Below are positions 24,088 through 32,051 of a DNA stretch of 32,427 bases, piece by piece. Numbering within the stretch: position 1 is the stretch's first letter; each line of letters opens with the position of its first letter. The notes under the pieces are model-generated. The model did not search any database, was not told the origin of the DNA, and saw nothing but the letters and a program-made list of their open reading frames with translations. A program made the position numbers and the translations under genes. This stretch comes from JBMZCV01 sp049613665 (GTDB lineage: Bacteria > Bacteroidota > Bacteroidia > Chitinophagales > UBA2359). The DNA is taken from the NCBI GenBank assembly GCA_049613665.1, contig JBMZCV010000044.1, positions 1-32,427 of the forward strand, read 5' to 3'.

Positions 24088-25821
24088 TTAATATTTCATC
24101 AATTTTTCCGTCCACAATTTGCCGTCCATATTTAACTGAACGATATAAATTCCTTCCGAAAAACCTTGTATATTTATCGTTTCATTGGCATTTTTCAAAG
24201 TGTTTTCAAAAACTTTTCTGCCCAAATTATTAAAAATAGTAAGCTTTTTACTGATAGCTTGTTCAAAAACCTCTTCTTCTATATCAATTGCAAATTCATA
24301 TTTCGTTGGATTCGGAAAAATATTTGTTTTCCAAACTATAAAGTTTTCTGAAATACCAGACTCAACAAGTGTTCCACAAAACTCATTATCACTACGATTA
24401 TCATCTAAAGCATTATTCACATTTTTTACCCAAATGCAAGCATCAATAGGGCCACCAAAATTATAGCGGCTAATAGTGTCCGATGTTACTATCATTGTTT
24501 CTTGAGGCATCAAGTTAACATCGGAATACCTTTGAGAATAATATACGTCAGGACATATTTTAATAGGGGCAAAATCCTCATATACAACTACCTCAAAAGA
24601 AGCAGGAATAAATATAGAAATATTAAAACTGTAAATAGGCGTTTTGCCATTATTTTTAACAACTATATCAACAGACTGTTTTGTGTAAGCTTCTTCTGCA
24701 AAAAAATTATCATATATTTCAAAGCTAGGTATATTTGCACTTATAATCTCAATATCGTGTTTTTTTTCTGTTGTTTGCCCATCATTTTGCGAAAATGTTT
24801 TGATAAATGGATGATATACTTCGCCTATATGTTCATGTCCTCCTACAATAAAATTATTTTCTGATAACTTTATATCACTTCCTTTTACTAAACTATCCTC
24901 AATAATAACAGTATAAGGTGGTGTTAAAGTAAAAGGAAGTGGCACAAACTCAATCCGAGTTTCATTAGTCATAATATCTTTACCAAGCAGCCATGCATCT
25001 CCATTTTCTTTCATTGCCACAGATAAAAGTTCTGAAAAGGTGCTAGAAAAGTCTTGCGTATCATAAATGTTATATTCATTATCTAGCCAAACTAGGCTAT
25101 CTTCAAACATTAGTAAAGTGTTATTTTCTGAAATATCTATATGCTTTACTCTTTCTTCAAAAGCAATAGTATCCTCAACATTTATCAAACTATCTAATAT
25201 ATATAAAGAACTATCCGCAGTTATCAGTATTTCTATATTATTTTTTATTATTAAATCATTAATAACATTCGTCTCTAAAGTTTGTCGATTCAAAGCAGTA
25301 CCATTTGCTGAATAAAGCGATACTATTTGTTCATCATCTGTTACCACAAAATCATTATTATCAAAAGCTTCTATTTTAGTGGCATTTATATCATCCATGA
25401 TAAAATATCCCATATACTCTCCATCTGCTGATATTCTCTGACACCTAATGCTGGGTTGTGGCCCCTGTAAATATGCATCTATACAATACATACTTCCATT
25501 TTCTAATATTTCAATATCATTATATGAATAGACATAATTATGCCAAATATACTCTCCTTTTTCATCAATTTTAATCAAAGCATCCAAATAATGTATATTA
25601 TTTTTTGTACAATTAAATTCATTATATACCATTACCATTTCGCCCTTACCTACATACTCAAAATTATGATAATTTAACGAAAATTTTGAACTAGGACTGT
25701 AATATAAAGGAACCCCAAAAGTGTTACCAAATGTACGTTCTAGCTGTGTTTCTTGTGCCAAAACAGTGTTAGCTAATAGGCATAGCAAGCCTATAAAAAA
25801 TAGATTTTTAAGTTGTTTCAT
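24088..25821 (-). CDS. T9SS cargo protein, tandem paralogue 1
   Basis: Secreted protein of 577 aa from the ATG at 25821, where a standard signal peptide starts (MKQLKNLFFIGLLCLLANTV, cleaved after LAQ); the frame extends 14 codons upstream to 25863, but that extension would bury the signal. The N-terminal half (about 25-330) has repeated WxxY and LY/IDxxGEYIW-like strands, suggesting a beta-propeller. A CARDB-like segment follows (about 380-480; VDIVVKNNGKTPIYSFNISI). The last 75 residues are a type A T9SS sorting domain (IFPNPTKYEF, FNNLGRKVFENTL, GFSEGIYIVQLNMDGKLWTE). The function of the passenger is unknown. It shares signal and sorting domains almost exactly with the neighbour at 25997. 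Confidence 0.85.
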   Translation of the reverse strand: MKQLKNLFFIGLLCLLANTVLAQETQLERTFGNTFGVPLYYSPSSKFSLNYHNFEYVGKGEMVMVYNEFNCTKNNIHYLDALIKIDEKGEYIWHNYVYSYNDIEILENGSMYCIDAYLQGPQPSIRCQRISADGEYMGYFIMDDINATKIEAFDNNDFVVTDDEQIVSLYSANGTALNRQTLETNVINDLIIKNNIEILITADSSLYILDSLINVEDTIAFEERVKHIDISENNTLLMFEDSLVWLDNEYNIYDTQDFSSTFSELLSVAMKENGDAWLLGKDIMTNETRIEFVPLPFTLTPPYTVIIEDSLVKGSDIKLSENNFIVGGHEHIGEVYHPFIKTFSQNDGQTTEKKHDIEIISANIPSFEIYDNFFAEEAYTKQSVDIVVKNNGKTPIYSFNISIFIPASFEVVVYEDFAPIKICPDVYYSQRYSDVNLMPQETMIVTSDTISRYNFGGPIDACIWVKNVNNALDDNRSDNEFCGTLVESGISENFIVWKTNIFPNPTKYEFAIDIEEEVFEQAISKKLTIFNNLGRKVFENTLKNANETINIQGFSEGIYIVQLNMDGKLWTEKLMKY

Positions 25822-25860
25822 GAGTAAAAATTTAAAATGATTATAAAAAAAAAATTTGCT

Positions 25861-25868
25861 CAAAAATA
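25861..25868 (-). promoter_or_regulatory. Possible -7 box of T9SS paralogue 1
   Basis: The minus strand reads TATTTTTG, 40 nt before the start codon at 25821. The nearest TTTG on that strand is 27 nt upstream, longer than usual. Confidence 0.35.
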
Positions 25869-25900
25869 AAACTTTTTTTGTAAAAAAAATATTCTCAAAT

Positions 25901-25936
25901 TTTGCAGACCAACTTATTCCAGATTACTTTGTATAG
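25901..25936 (+). pseudogene. Stub of the SDR gene left by duplication
   Basis: These 36 nt encode FADQLIPDYFV plus a TAG stop, against FADQLIPDFFV-TAG at the end of the SDR gene (23976-24011). The similarity continues through the following AtAAATTAAA. It cannot be a gene by itself; it marks the border of a segmental tandem duplication that also copied the palindrome and the T9SS gene. Confidence 0.85.
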
Positions 25937-25964
25937 AAAATAAATTAAAGAAATAATATATAGA

Positions 25965-25990
25965 GGGCAAACACATAGGTTTGCCCCTAC
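25965..25990. repeat. GGGCAAAC palindrome (REP-like), copy 2
   Basis: GGGCAAAC (25965-25972) pairs perfectly with GTTTGCCC (25979-25986) over ACATAG, followed by CTAC. It is a shortened copy of the structure at 24026-24079, in the same position relative to the T9SS stop codon, and may end that minus-strand transcript. Confidence 0.75.
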
Positions 25991-25996
25991 ATATTC

Positions 25997-27718
25997 TTAA
26001 TATTTCATCAATTTTTCGCTCCACAATTTTCCGTCCATATTTAACTGAACGATATAAACTCCTGCCGAAAAATCTTGCATATTTATCGTTTCGTTAGCAT
26101 TTTCCAGAGTGTTTTCAAAAACTTTTCTGCCCAAATTATCGAAAACACTTATTGTTTTATCTTTTGCTTGCATAAAAACTTCCTCCTCTATTTCAAGCGA
26201 AAAATAATCTGCTGTTGGATTTGGAAAAACGCCAATATTCCAATTTGTCGTATTTTCTGAAATACCAACAATCTCTAAATTTCCACAAAACTCATTATTG
26301 CTATGATTGATGTCTAAAGCATCGTTTACGCCACTCGCCCAAACGCAAGCTTCAATACTCCCAAAATCTTGGCTGCTAATATCTTCTGCTGTTACTGTGA
26401 TAGTTTCTTGCGGCATCAAAACGATATTTTCGTGCTTGAAATGCAAATATTTATCAACACACATTACTCCAATAGGATTCTCAATAACCATAGAAATATC
26501 AAAGCTGTAAATCGGCGTATCACCATTATTTTTGACAATAGTTTCTACATCAAAAAGTATATAATTTGTAAGAGATTCAAAATTCGATATTACAGAATTT
26601 ACAAGTTCTATGTCATATTGTTCCGTTGTCGTTTGGCCGCCAGCTTGCGAAAATGTTTTGATAAAAGCATGATGAGGCTCGCCTATAAAACTATCATTAT
26701 CCTCAACTACATACTCATTTCCTGCTACGGCAAAGCCGTTTTCAAAAAGTTTTATATCGTTTGCTTTCGTCAAACTATCAGCAATATTGACAGTATAAAT
26801 AGGTGGCAAAGTGAAAGGAATAGGTACAAACTCAATGCGAGATTCGCTAGTGATGGCATCTTTTCCGAGTAGCCAAGCTTGCCCATTTTCAGCCATTGCC
26901 ACGGATGTGAGGCTAGAGAAAGTAAGTGAATAATCTTGAGTATGATAAATATTATAGTCATTATCTAGCCAAACTAAGCTAGTTTGAAGCATTAACAAGG
27001 CATTGTTTTCTGTAACACTTATCTTTTTTACAGTTTCTTCAAAAGAAATGGTATTTTCAAGAACTCCCACATTATTTAAAATGTGTAAATTATTATCGGC
27101 CGCTACCAATATTTGAGTATTGTTTTTTATGCTCAAAGCGTTTGCATTGGCATAAGAAAGTGAATTTTCGCTAGTTATCAGCTCTCCTATTTCAGAATAA
27201 AGCAAAATACTTTCTTCATTTAGATTAACGACAAAAGAATTGTCATCAAAAGCATCTATATGTCCATTCTGAACTTCCCAAATGGCTTCTGAAATTCTTT
27301 GCGACCAAATAGGCTCGCCATCTCCCGAAACTTTGCATACATAAACACCGTCATCTTCGCTGATAACATCAGTTCCATAGACATTAAACAATGCCAATAT
27401 ATCACCATTTTCCAACACTTCTATTTCAAAAATATTTCCTGATTCCACTTCTATTTCAAAAAGGGCTGGCGGATATATGTTCCAAAGTGCTTCGCCTTGT
27501 GCATCAATTTTCGTAAACCATACTTCATTGAACCAATGACAAGATGGTGTTTCGTAGCCGCCAAGTATCCATTCGCCATTTCCTGCATACTCAAAGGTGC
27601 TACAATGTGTTGTGAAAGAATGATTAAACGTTTGTTCTAGCTGTGTTTCTTGTGCCAAAATAGTGTTGGCAAGTAGGCATAGCAAGCCTATAAAAAATAG
27701 ATTTTTAAATTGTTTCAT
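25997..27718 (-). CDS. T9SS cargo protein, tandem paralogue 2
   Basis: Secreted protein of 573 aa, homologous to the 24088-25821 product over its whole length. The signal peptide (MKQFKNLFFIGLLCLLANTI, then LAQ) and sorting domain (VFPNPTADYFSLEIEEEVF, LGRKVFENTL, QLNMDGKLWSEKLMKY) are nearly identical, while the passenger has diverged much more. Blade-like repeats (GNGEWILGGYE, ENGDILALFN, ENGQAWLLGKD) support a beta-propeller in the first 330 residues, then a CARDB-like domain (VETIVKNNGDTPIYSFDISM). Probably surface-exposed or released by the type IX machinery; ligand unknown. Confidence 0.85.
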   Translation of the reverse strand: MKQFKNLFFIGLLCLLANTILAQETQLEQTFNHSFTTHCSTFEYAGNGEWILGGYETPSCHWFNEVWFTKIDAQGEALWNIYPPALFEIEVESGNIFEIEVLENGDILALFNVYGTDVISEDDGVYVCKVSGDGEPIWSQRISEAIWEVQNGHIDAFDDNSFVVNLNEESILLYSEIGELITSENSLSYANANALSIKNNTQILVAADNNLHILNNVGVLENTISFEETVKKISVTENNALLMLQTSLVWLDNDYNIYHTQDYSLTFSSLTSVAMAENGQAWLLGKDAITSESRIEFVPIPFTLPPIYTVNIADSLTKANDIKLFENGFAVAGNEYVVEDNDSFIGEPHHAFIKTFSQAGGQTTTEQYDIELVNSVISNFESLTNYILFDVETIVKNNGDTPIYSFDISMVIENPIGVMCVDKYLHFKHENIVLMPQETITVTAEDISSQDFGSIEACVWASGVNDALDINHSNNEFCGNLEIVGISENTTNWNIGVFPNPTADYFSLEIEEEVFMQAKDKTISVFDNLGRKVFENTLENANETINMQDFSAGVYIVQLNMDGKLWSEKLMKY

Positions 27719-27856
27719 GATAAATTATAAAATGGTTTTTAATAAAATGATTATTCTTAAAAGTAAACAATCAGCTTCTAAAAAGCAAGTTTAAATACTT
27801 TCTAAAACTACTTAAAAATCTATTTGTCTTTTGTTTTACAAAAAACTAGAACAAAC

Positions 27857-28450
27857 CTATTTCGTGCCAAAAACCTGCGTTGCATAAATGCCGTTTTGTT
27901 CCAAGTCGAGCGAAATTCCTGTACCAACATACTCAAATTCTTCTTTAATCAAATTTTCGTAGTGTCCTTTCGATTTTATCCAATTTTTCGCAATATTATT
28001 GGCAGCTTCTTCATAAGTAGGTAGCAAAATAGTTTTTTTATTTTTGCTTGTCATCACATTGAAGCCCATAAACTGAATATTTTCGCCCACTATCTCAAAC
28101 TCGCCATTATAAAACAAAACCCTATCTATCACCGCTTTTTTATCACTACTTTTTTGGTCGTGTGTTAGTTTTCCTTTCGTAAGCATATAATTATTATGGT
28201 CATCGGCGGCTCGCCACAATACAGGGTCGGCCTGCAAAACATTTCGCTCTTTCGACACTCGCTTTTCATTGATACGTTCCTCCACCATAAACGCCAGCAA
28301 CTCGGCATCGAAGCTAGTTGTCATAATAGGTTTGCCAGCTTTCGAGCTACTTTTTTGGTATTTGATAGCATTTTTATTGCTTACGCAAGCTAATTGCAAC
28401 ATTACAACAAATAACAACATGATTTTAAATTGACTTTTAATTTTAAACAT
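27857..28450 (-). CDS. CAP-domain (SCP/PR1) lipoprotein
   Basis: Exported protein of 197 aa with a lipoprotein signal (LQLAC, lipidated Cys at residue 22), so anchored to a membrane. From about residue 48 a CAP superfamily domain follows, as in bacterial YkwD-type proteins: FMVEERINEKR, HNNYMLTKGKLTH (family His), VGENIQFMG, NIAKNWIKSKGHYENLI (second His and Glu region), then YVGTGISL and YATQVFG. The residues of the usual CAP cavity (H, E, H) appear to be present. Bacterial CAP proteins are poorly understood. It lies upstream of, but separated from, the T9SS pair on the same strand. Confidence 0.85.
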   Translation of the reverse strand: MFKIKSQFKIMLLFVVMLQLACVSNKNAIKYQKSSSKAGKPIMTTSFDAELLAFMVEERINEKRVSKERNVLQADPVLWRAADDHNNYMLTKGKLTHDQKSSDKKAVIDRVLFYNGEFEIVGENIQFMGFNVMTSKNKKTILLPTYEEAANNIAKNWIKSKGHYENLIKEEFEYVGTGISLDLEQNGIYATQVFGTK

Positions 28451-28541
28451 TTAACTTTATTTTAATAATTAGATATTTCAATGATTCTGACATTTTTTAT
28501 AACAATTTTCAGTTAAATAAAAAAACACCTTTTGGCAAGCA

Positions 28542-28620
28542 AAACATACTATTTTTCAGTTCAAAAAGCTATAAAGTTTGCAAATAGTGGTCACCTTAGC
28601 CTAAAAAAAATAGTATGTTT
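28542..28620 (-). repeat. 79-bp inverted-repeat element, copy 2
   Basis: Perfect 15-bp terminal inverted repeats: AAACATACTATTTTT (28542-28556) and AAAAATAGTATGTTT (28606-28620). Its reverse complement aligns with 14644-14721 along the whole length (shared AGGCTAAGG, ACTATTT/AATATTT, TTTATAG, GAACTGAAAAATAG). No obvious target duplication. Confidence 0.75.
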
Positions 28621-29071
28621 AAGTCTTTGATAAAAAAACGTATAAATGTCCGAACTATTGGTATTTAGTACTTGGTACTTAAACGAAAACGTTTTTTTGT
28701 TTTTATAAAAAAATGTAACTGTTTAAGCACAGGATTTTGAGATAAAAGTAAGACTATTTACCTTTTAGACAAAACTCTTTTTTGAGTTTAATTTCACTAC
28801 TCTTGAACCAAAAAAAACTGCTGTATAAATGAAAACAGGCTTTTTTTAGCCCAAATTTCCACAACATAAATAGTTACAAAAAAATAGCTGTTCTTTTATA
28901 AGAAAAAAATGCTAAATTTGCTTTTTTGTGACAAAAAAATAGTATTATTGGATAGATTAAAATTTGTCATAAAAAAGTCTTAAAAATAAAAAATTGACAC
29001 GAAGTTACGAAAAATCATAGCTTGCACAAGCTAAAGCAAAATAATATAGCGTTTTTATAGCATAAAAAAGT
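28621..29071. other. Intergenic region with palindromes shared with later spacers
   Basis: No gene. Holds the palindrome TTTAGTAC-ttg-GTACTTAAA (28664-28683); a block GTAACTGTTTA (28715-28725) plus AGGATTTTGAGATAAAAG (28731-28748) that recurs at 30192 and, in part, 31102; ATAAATAGTTACAAAAAA (28866-28883), also at 30225; and a lone -7-like TAAATTTG at 28913-28920. Confidence 0.5.
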
Positions 29072-29079
29072 TATCTTTG
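29072..29079 (+). promoter_or_regulatory. -7 box of the peptidoglycan-binding gene
   Basis: TATCTTTG, followed by C, is an exact match to the Bacteroidota -7 box TAnnTTTG. The start codon is 93 nt downstream. The -33 region is T-rich (GTTTTT) but lacks a TTTG. Confidence 0.5.
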
Positions 29080-29172
29080 CCCAAAAAATGTGTTGTTTTC
29101 AAGCTCAAATATCTCTTAATCGAAAATACCCTTTTATTTTCGAAACCATCTTTATAAAAATATTAAATTGTT

Positions 29173-30054
29173 ATGGATAATAAAAATATAATTTTGCTTA
29201 TCTGTATGGCCTTGACAATCAGCTTTTTATTTGCTTCTTGTCATGCTTCAAAAAAAGCCAAAAACGCCAAAAATGCCATCAAAACCGATATTCCAATTGA
29301 CGAATCAGAAAACGAAACGGAAAGCGAAACAGCAACTTTTGTACCTACCGAAAAAGAAACAACCGCAGAAGACAATATCGAAGCTGCCGAAGTAGCTGCC
29401 AAATATTCCTTTGAAAATGAAGCTACGCTCAAAAAAACACAGGTTTTGTTGTTTTTGAGTGGCTATGCACCAGGCAGAGTCGATGGTTTGATGAAAGAGC
29501 AAACAATGCAAGCTATTTCGTCATTTCAGAATGACCATGAACTAACCATAGGCGATATGACGAGCAAAACGCTAAACGATATTGGCGTTGCGATAATGGA
29601 TTTTGAGGTGAGCGATGTGCAAGAAGCTTTAGAAAAAAAAGGCTATGACCCTGGCCCAATCGACAATCTAGTAGGCAATATGACTCGTACTGCTTATTCC
29701 GAATTTTTGCAAAACAATAAATTTCCTTTCAACCGCTTTACGACCGAAATTAAAACAGCACTGTTTAGCGACGACCCAAAATATAGAAATACCAATCAAG
29801 CAGATGCCTTATTTAATGAAACTCCTAGCACAACGCTAAATGCAGATGTGAGCAATATACAATTTGTGCCTTTGACGAATGCCAAAATACAAGATATTCA
29901 ACGTGCTTTGTTTGCAAAAGGCTATGATGCAGGAGCTAATAGCGAAACTATGAATCCGCAAATAGAAGATGCACTTTTCAAATATCAAGTCGATAAAAAA
30001 TTGCCTGTTGGCGGCCTCAATGAAGATACGCTCAGGTCTTTAGGCTTCAAATAA
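29173..30054 (+). CDS. Peptidoglycan-binding-domain lipoprotein
   Basis: Lipoprotein of 293 aa; the lipobox is FASC, with lipidated Cys23. A Glu/Thr-rich linker (about 30-80) leads to three PG_binding_1-like units: about 85-135 (TQVLLFLSGYAPGRVDGLMK), about 144-195 (VQEALEKKGYDPGPIDNLVG) and about 238-293 (IQRALFAKGYDAGANSETMN). These three-helix modules bind peptidoglycan. No catalytic domain accompanies them, so it is probably a cell-wall tether or an accessory factor. Downstream, pcs is in the same direction, but the 230-bp spacer with repeats argues against a tight operon. Confidence 0.82.
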   Translation: MDNKNIILLICMALTISFLFASCHASKKAKNAKNAIKTDIPIDESENETESETATFVPTEKETTAEDNIEAAEVAAKYSFENEATLKKTQVLLFLSGYAPGRVDGLMKEQTMQAISSFQNDHELTIGDMTSKTLNDIGVAIMDFEVSDVQEALEKKGYDPGPIDNLVGNMTRTAYSEFLQNNKFPFNRFTTEIKTALFSDDPKYRNTNQADALFNETPSTTLNADVSNIQFVPLTNAKIQDIQRALFAKGYDAGANSETMNPQIEDALFKYQVDKKLPVGGLNEDTLRSLGFK

Positions 30055-30191
30055 ACAAAAAATATACTGTGATAATATTTTTTTGAACAATTTTAAGCCT
30101 TTTCATTTCCTAATTACGCAAATGATGCTTAAATTAGAGTTTTTGTTACTAAATAGCTATTCAAATCCTACTCTTTTAGCTTAAAAAAATC

Positions 30192-30236
30192 GTAACTGTT
30201 TAGGTGTGGGCTTTTGAAATAAAAATAAATAGTTAC
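30192..30236 (+). repeat. Stem-loop repeat in the spacer before pcs
   Basis: GTAACTGTTTA (30192-30202) pairs with TAAATAGTTAC (30226-30236), 11 bp including one G-U, around GGTGTGGGCTTTTGAAATAA. It shares its left arm and loop with 28715-28748 and the loop with 31102-31120. Confidence 0.55.
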
Positions 30237-30284
30237 AAAAAATCTAGCTTTTCAAAAACAACTTCTAAAAACAATCCTTGTTGA

Positions 30285-31028
30285 ATGTCAAATACCAATA
30301 AAACAAAAACTTTAGCAGTACCTGAATTTAGTTTGCTCGAAAAAGCATTAGCTTGGAGTGTACACTTTTTAACTGCTTCTGGTGTTATGGCGGCTTTCAT
30401 GTCTATTGTTACTGTTAGTCAACATCAGTTTCGAGAAGCTATGCTCTGGCTATTTCTTGCCTTTATCATTGATGGCATTGATGGCAGTTTTGCAAGACGA
30501 TGGCGTGTCAAAGAAATTTTGCCTTCATTTAGCGGAAAAAATATGGATTATGTGATTGATTTTGCGACTTATGCTATCATTCCAGCTTATTTTGTATATG
30601 AAGCACAGCTTGTTCCTAGTTTTTTAAATATCTTTACAGTTGCAGCTATTTTATATACATCTGTTTTTTATTATGGAAAATTGGGCATGGTCAGCGATGA
30701 TTTGCATTTTATAGGGTTTCCTGTTTTGTGGAATTTTGTGGTTTTTTATCTCTTTTTCGTTTGGGACTTGGGCGAAATCAGTAATTTTATCATCATTATT
30801 TTGCTTTGCATTTTACATTTTGTGCCTATAAAGTTTTTATATCCAAGCCAAACCCAAGCACATTTCGGACTTACCCTAAGCATTACTATTATTGCAGTTA
30901 TTTCAAGTATTGCTCTCCTATATATTTTTCCTGAAAACAATTTAATATTGAGTATTGCTGCAAGCATTGGAGTAGTCTATTTTTTCGCTATGACTATTTA
31001 CAAAACATATTTCTACAAAAAAAATTAG
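30285..31028 (+). CDS. pcs: Phosphatidylcholine synthase-like CDP-alcohol phosphatidyltransferase
   Basis: Integral inner-membrane enzyme of 247 aa. The CDP-alcohol phosphotransferase motif is present: DG at 66-67, AR at 70-71, G84, D88 and D92. The gap between AR and G is 12 residues instead of the usual 8, which I recall as the form in bacterial phosphatidylcholine synthases (Pcs), along with the flanking FIIDGIDGSFARRW and VIDFATYAIIPA. Pcs joins CDP-diacylglycerol with choline directly. About seven or eight hydrophobic segments are visible. A close alternative is a phosphatidylserine or other CDP-alcohol transferase. The stop codon lies inside a small palindrome (31027-31039). Confidence 0.75.
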   Translation: MSNTNKTKTLAVPEFSLLEKALAWSVHFLTASGVMAAFMSIVTVSQHQFREAMLWLFLAFIIDGIDGSFARRWRVKEILPSFSGKNMDYVIDFATYAIIPAYFVYEAQLVPSFLNIFTVAAILYTSVFYYGKLGMVSDDLHFIGFPVLWNFVVFYLFFVWDLGEISNFIIIILLCILHFVPIKFLYPSQTQAHFGLTLSITIIAVISSIALLYIFPENNLILSIAASIGVVYFFAMTIYKTYFYKKN

Positions 31029-31120
31029 TGCTTGGCACTTAGTAACATTCAAAAAATAACTTATTGATTTGAGTTTGATATTTTTTGCCATTAATTAGCA
31101 ATAGGCTTTTGAGATAAAAA
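31027..31120. repeat. Palindrome and loop repeat in the pcs-UPF0173 spacer
   Basis: AGTGC-ttg-GCACT (31027-31039) matches the palindrome at 28667-28679 with a paired change of G-C to A-T. TAGGCTTTTGAGATAAAAA (31102-31120) is the third copy of the loop sequence found at 28731 and 30208. The remainder up to 31360 is AT-rich, with TATCTTTA at 31292 and TACTTTTG at 31298-31305 as candidate -7 boxes for the next gene. Confidence 0.5.
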
Positions 31121-31360
31121 GTCATTTTTTTTGCAAACCTACAAGTATCAAACAGTTATCTTTATTATACAAACATATTATTTAGCAATTATAAATCATT
31201 CATAATCTTCTTTTTATAAAGATAAAAAAAACAAAACTATTAAGTTCAAAAACTCTTTTGGTTAGGATTTATACATTTAACTGAATTATTGTATCTTTAC
31301 TTTTGAAAAAATGTTTCCATAAACTTTTTTTCTCTTTTGAATAAACAAAGAAATTCCAAT

Positions 31361-32044
31361 ATGAAATTTACTTATTATGGACATGCTTGTTTTAGCGTAG
31401 AAGTTGCAGGCAAAACATTGCTATTCGACCCTTTTATTACGTCCAATGAATTGGCAAAACATATTGACATCAATAGCATCAAAGCCGATTATATTTTGCT
31501 ATCACACGGCCACGCCGACCATGTAGCAGATGCTTTGACTATCGCAAAAAACAATGATGCAACTATTGTTTCAAATTATGAAATAGTGAGTTGGTATGGT
31601 GCTACACACAAGTATATGAAAGGTCACCCAATGAATCATGGCGGTTCTTGGAATTTCGATTTTGGAAAAGTAAAATATGTAACAGCCATTCACTCTAGCG
31701 TTTTGCCAGATGGCACTTATGGCGGAAATCCTGGAGGTTTTGTGGTGGAAACTGCCGAAGGAAATTTTTATTTTGCTGGCGATACTGCTCTAACATTAGA
31801 CATGAAACTTATTCCGATGTTTACGAAGCTTGACTTTGCTGTTTTGCCTGTTGGCGACAACTTCACTATGGGCATTGATGAAGCAATTGTAGCAGCAGAT
31901 TTTGTGGAATGCTCAAAAATTATTGGTGTTCATTTCGACACTTTTGGTTTCATTGTTGTGAATCATGAAGCAGCGAAAGCTAGTTTCGCTGCGAAAAATA
32001 AAACACTTATTTTGCCAAATATTGGCGAGAGTTTTGATGTTTAA
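31361..32044 (+). CDS. UPF0173 metal-dependent hydrolase (metallo-beta-lactamase fold)
   Basis: Cytoplasmic hydrolase of 227 aa in the UPF0173 family (YtkL and UlaG relatives). The zinc-binding SHGHADH is at residues 48-54 (H49, H51, D53, H54). Further metal-site positions are the His of AIHSS near 110, GDTAL near 141, and the His of IGVHFDTFG near 195. The start MKFTYYGHACFSVE is characteristic; I chose the ATG at 31361 over a TTG at 31337 that would add eight residues. The substrate is unknown in this family. A tandem repeat array begins 8 nt after the stop codon. Confidence 0.9.
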   Translation: MKFTYYGHACFSVEVAGKTLLFDPFITSNELAKHIDINSIKADYILLSHGHADHVADALTIAKNNDATIVSNYEIVSWYGATHKYMKGHPMNHGGSWNFDFGKVKYVTAIHSSVLPDGTYGGNPGGFVVETAEGNFYFAGDTALTLDMKLIPMFTKLDFAVLPVGDNFTMGIDEAIVAADFVECSKIIGVHFDTFGFIVVNHEAAKASFAAKNKTLILPNIGESFDV

Positions 32045-32051
32045 TGAAACA

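Noticed and set aside
26369..26872. 167-codon plus-strand frame inside T9SS paralogue 2
   Set aside because: Antisense to a well-supported gene; composition (Tyr/Arg/Cys/Ile) reflects the reverse complement.
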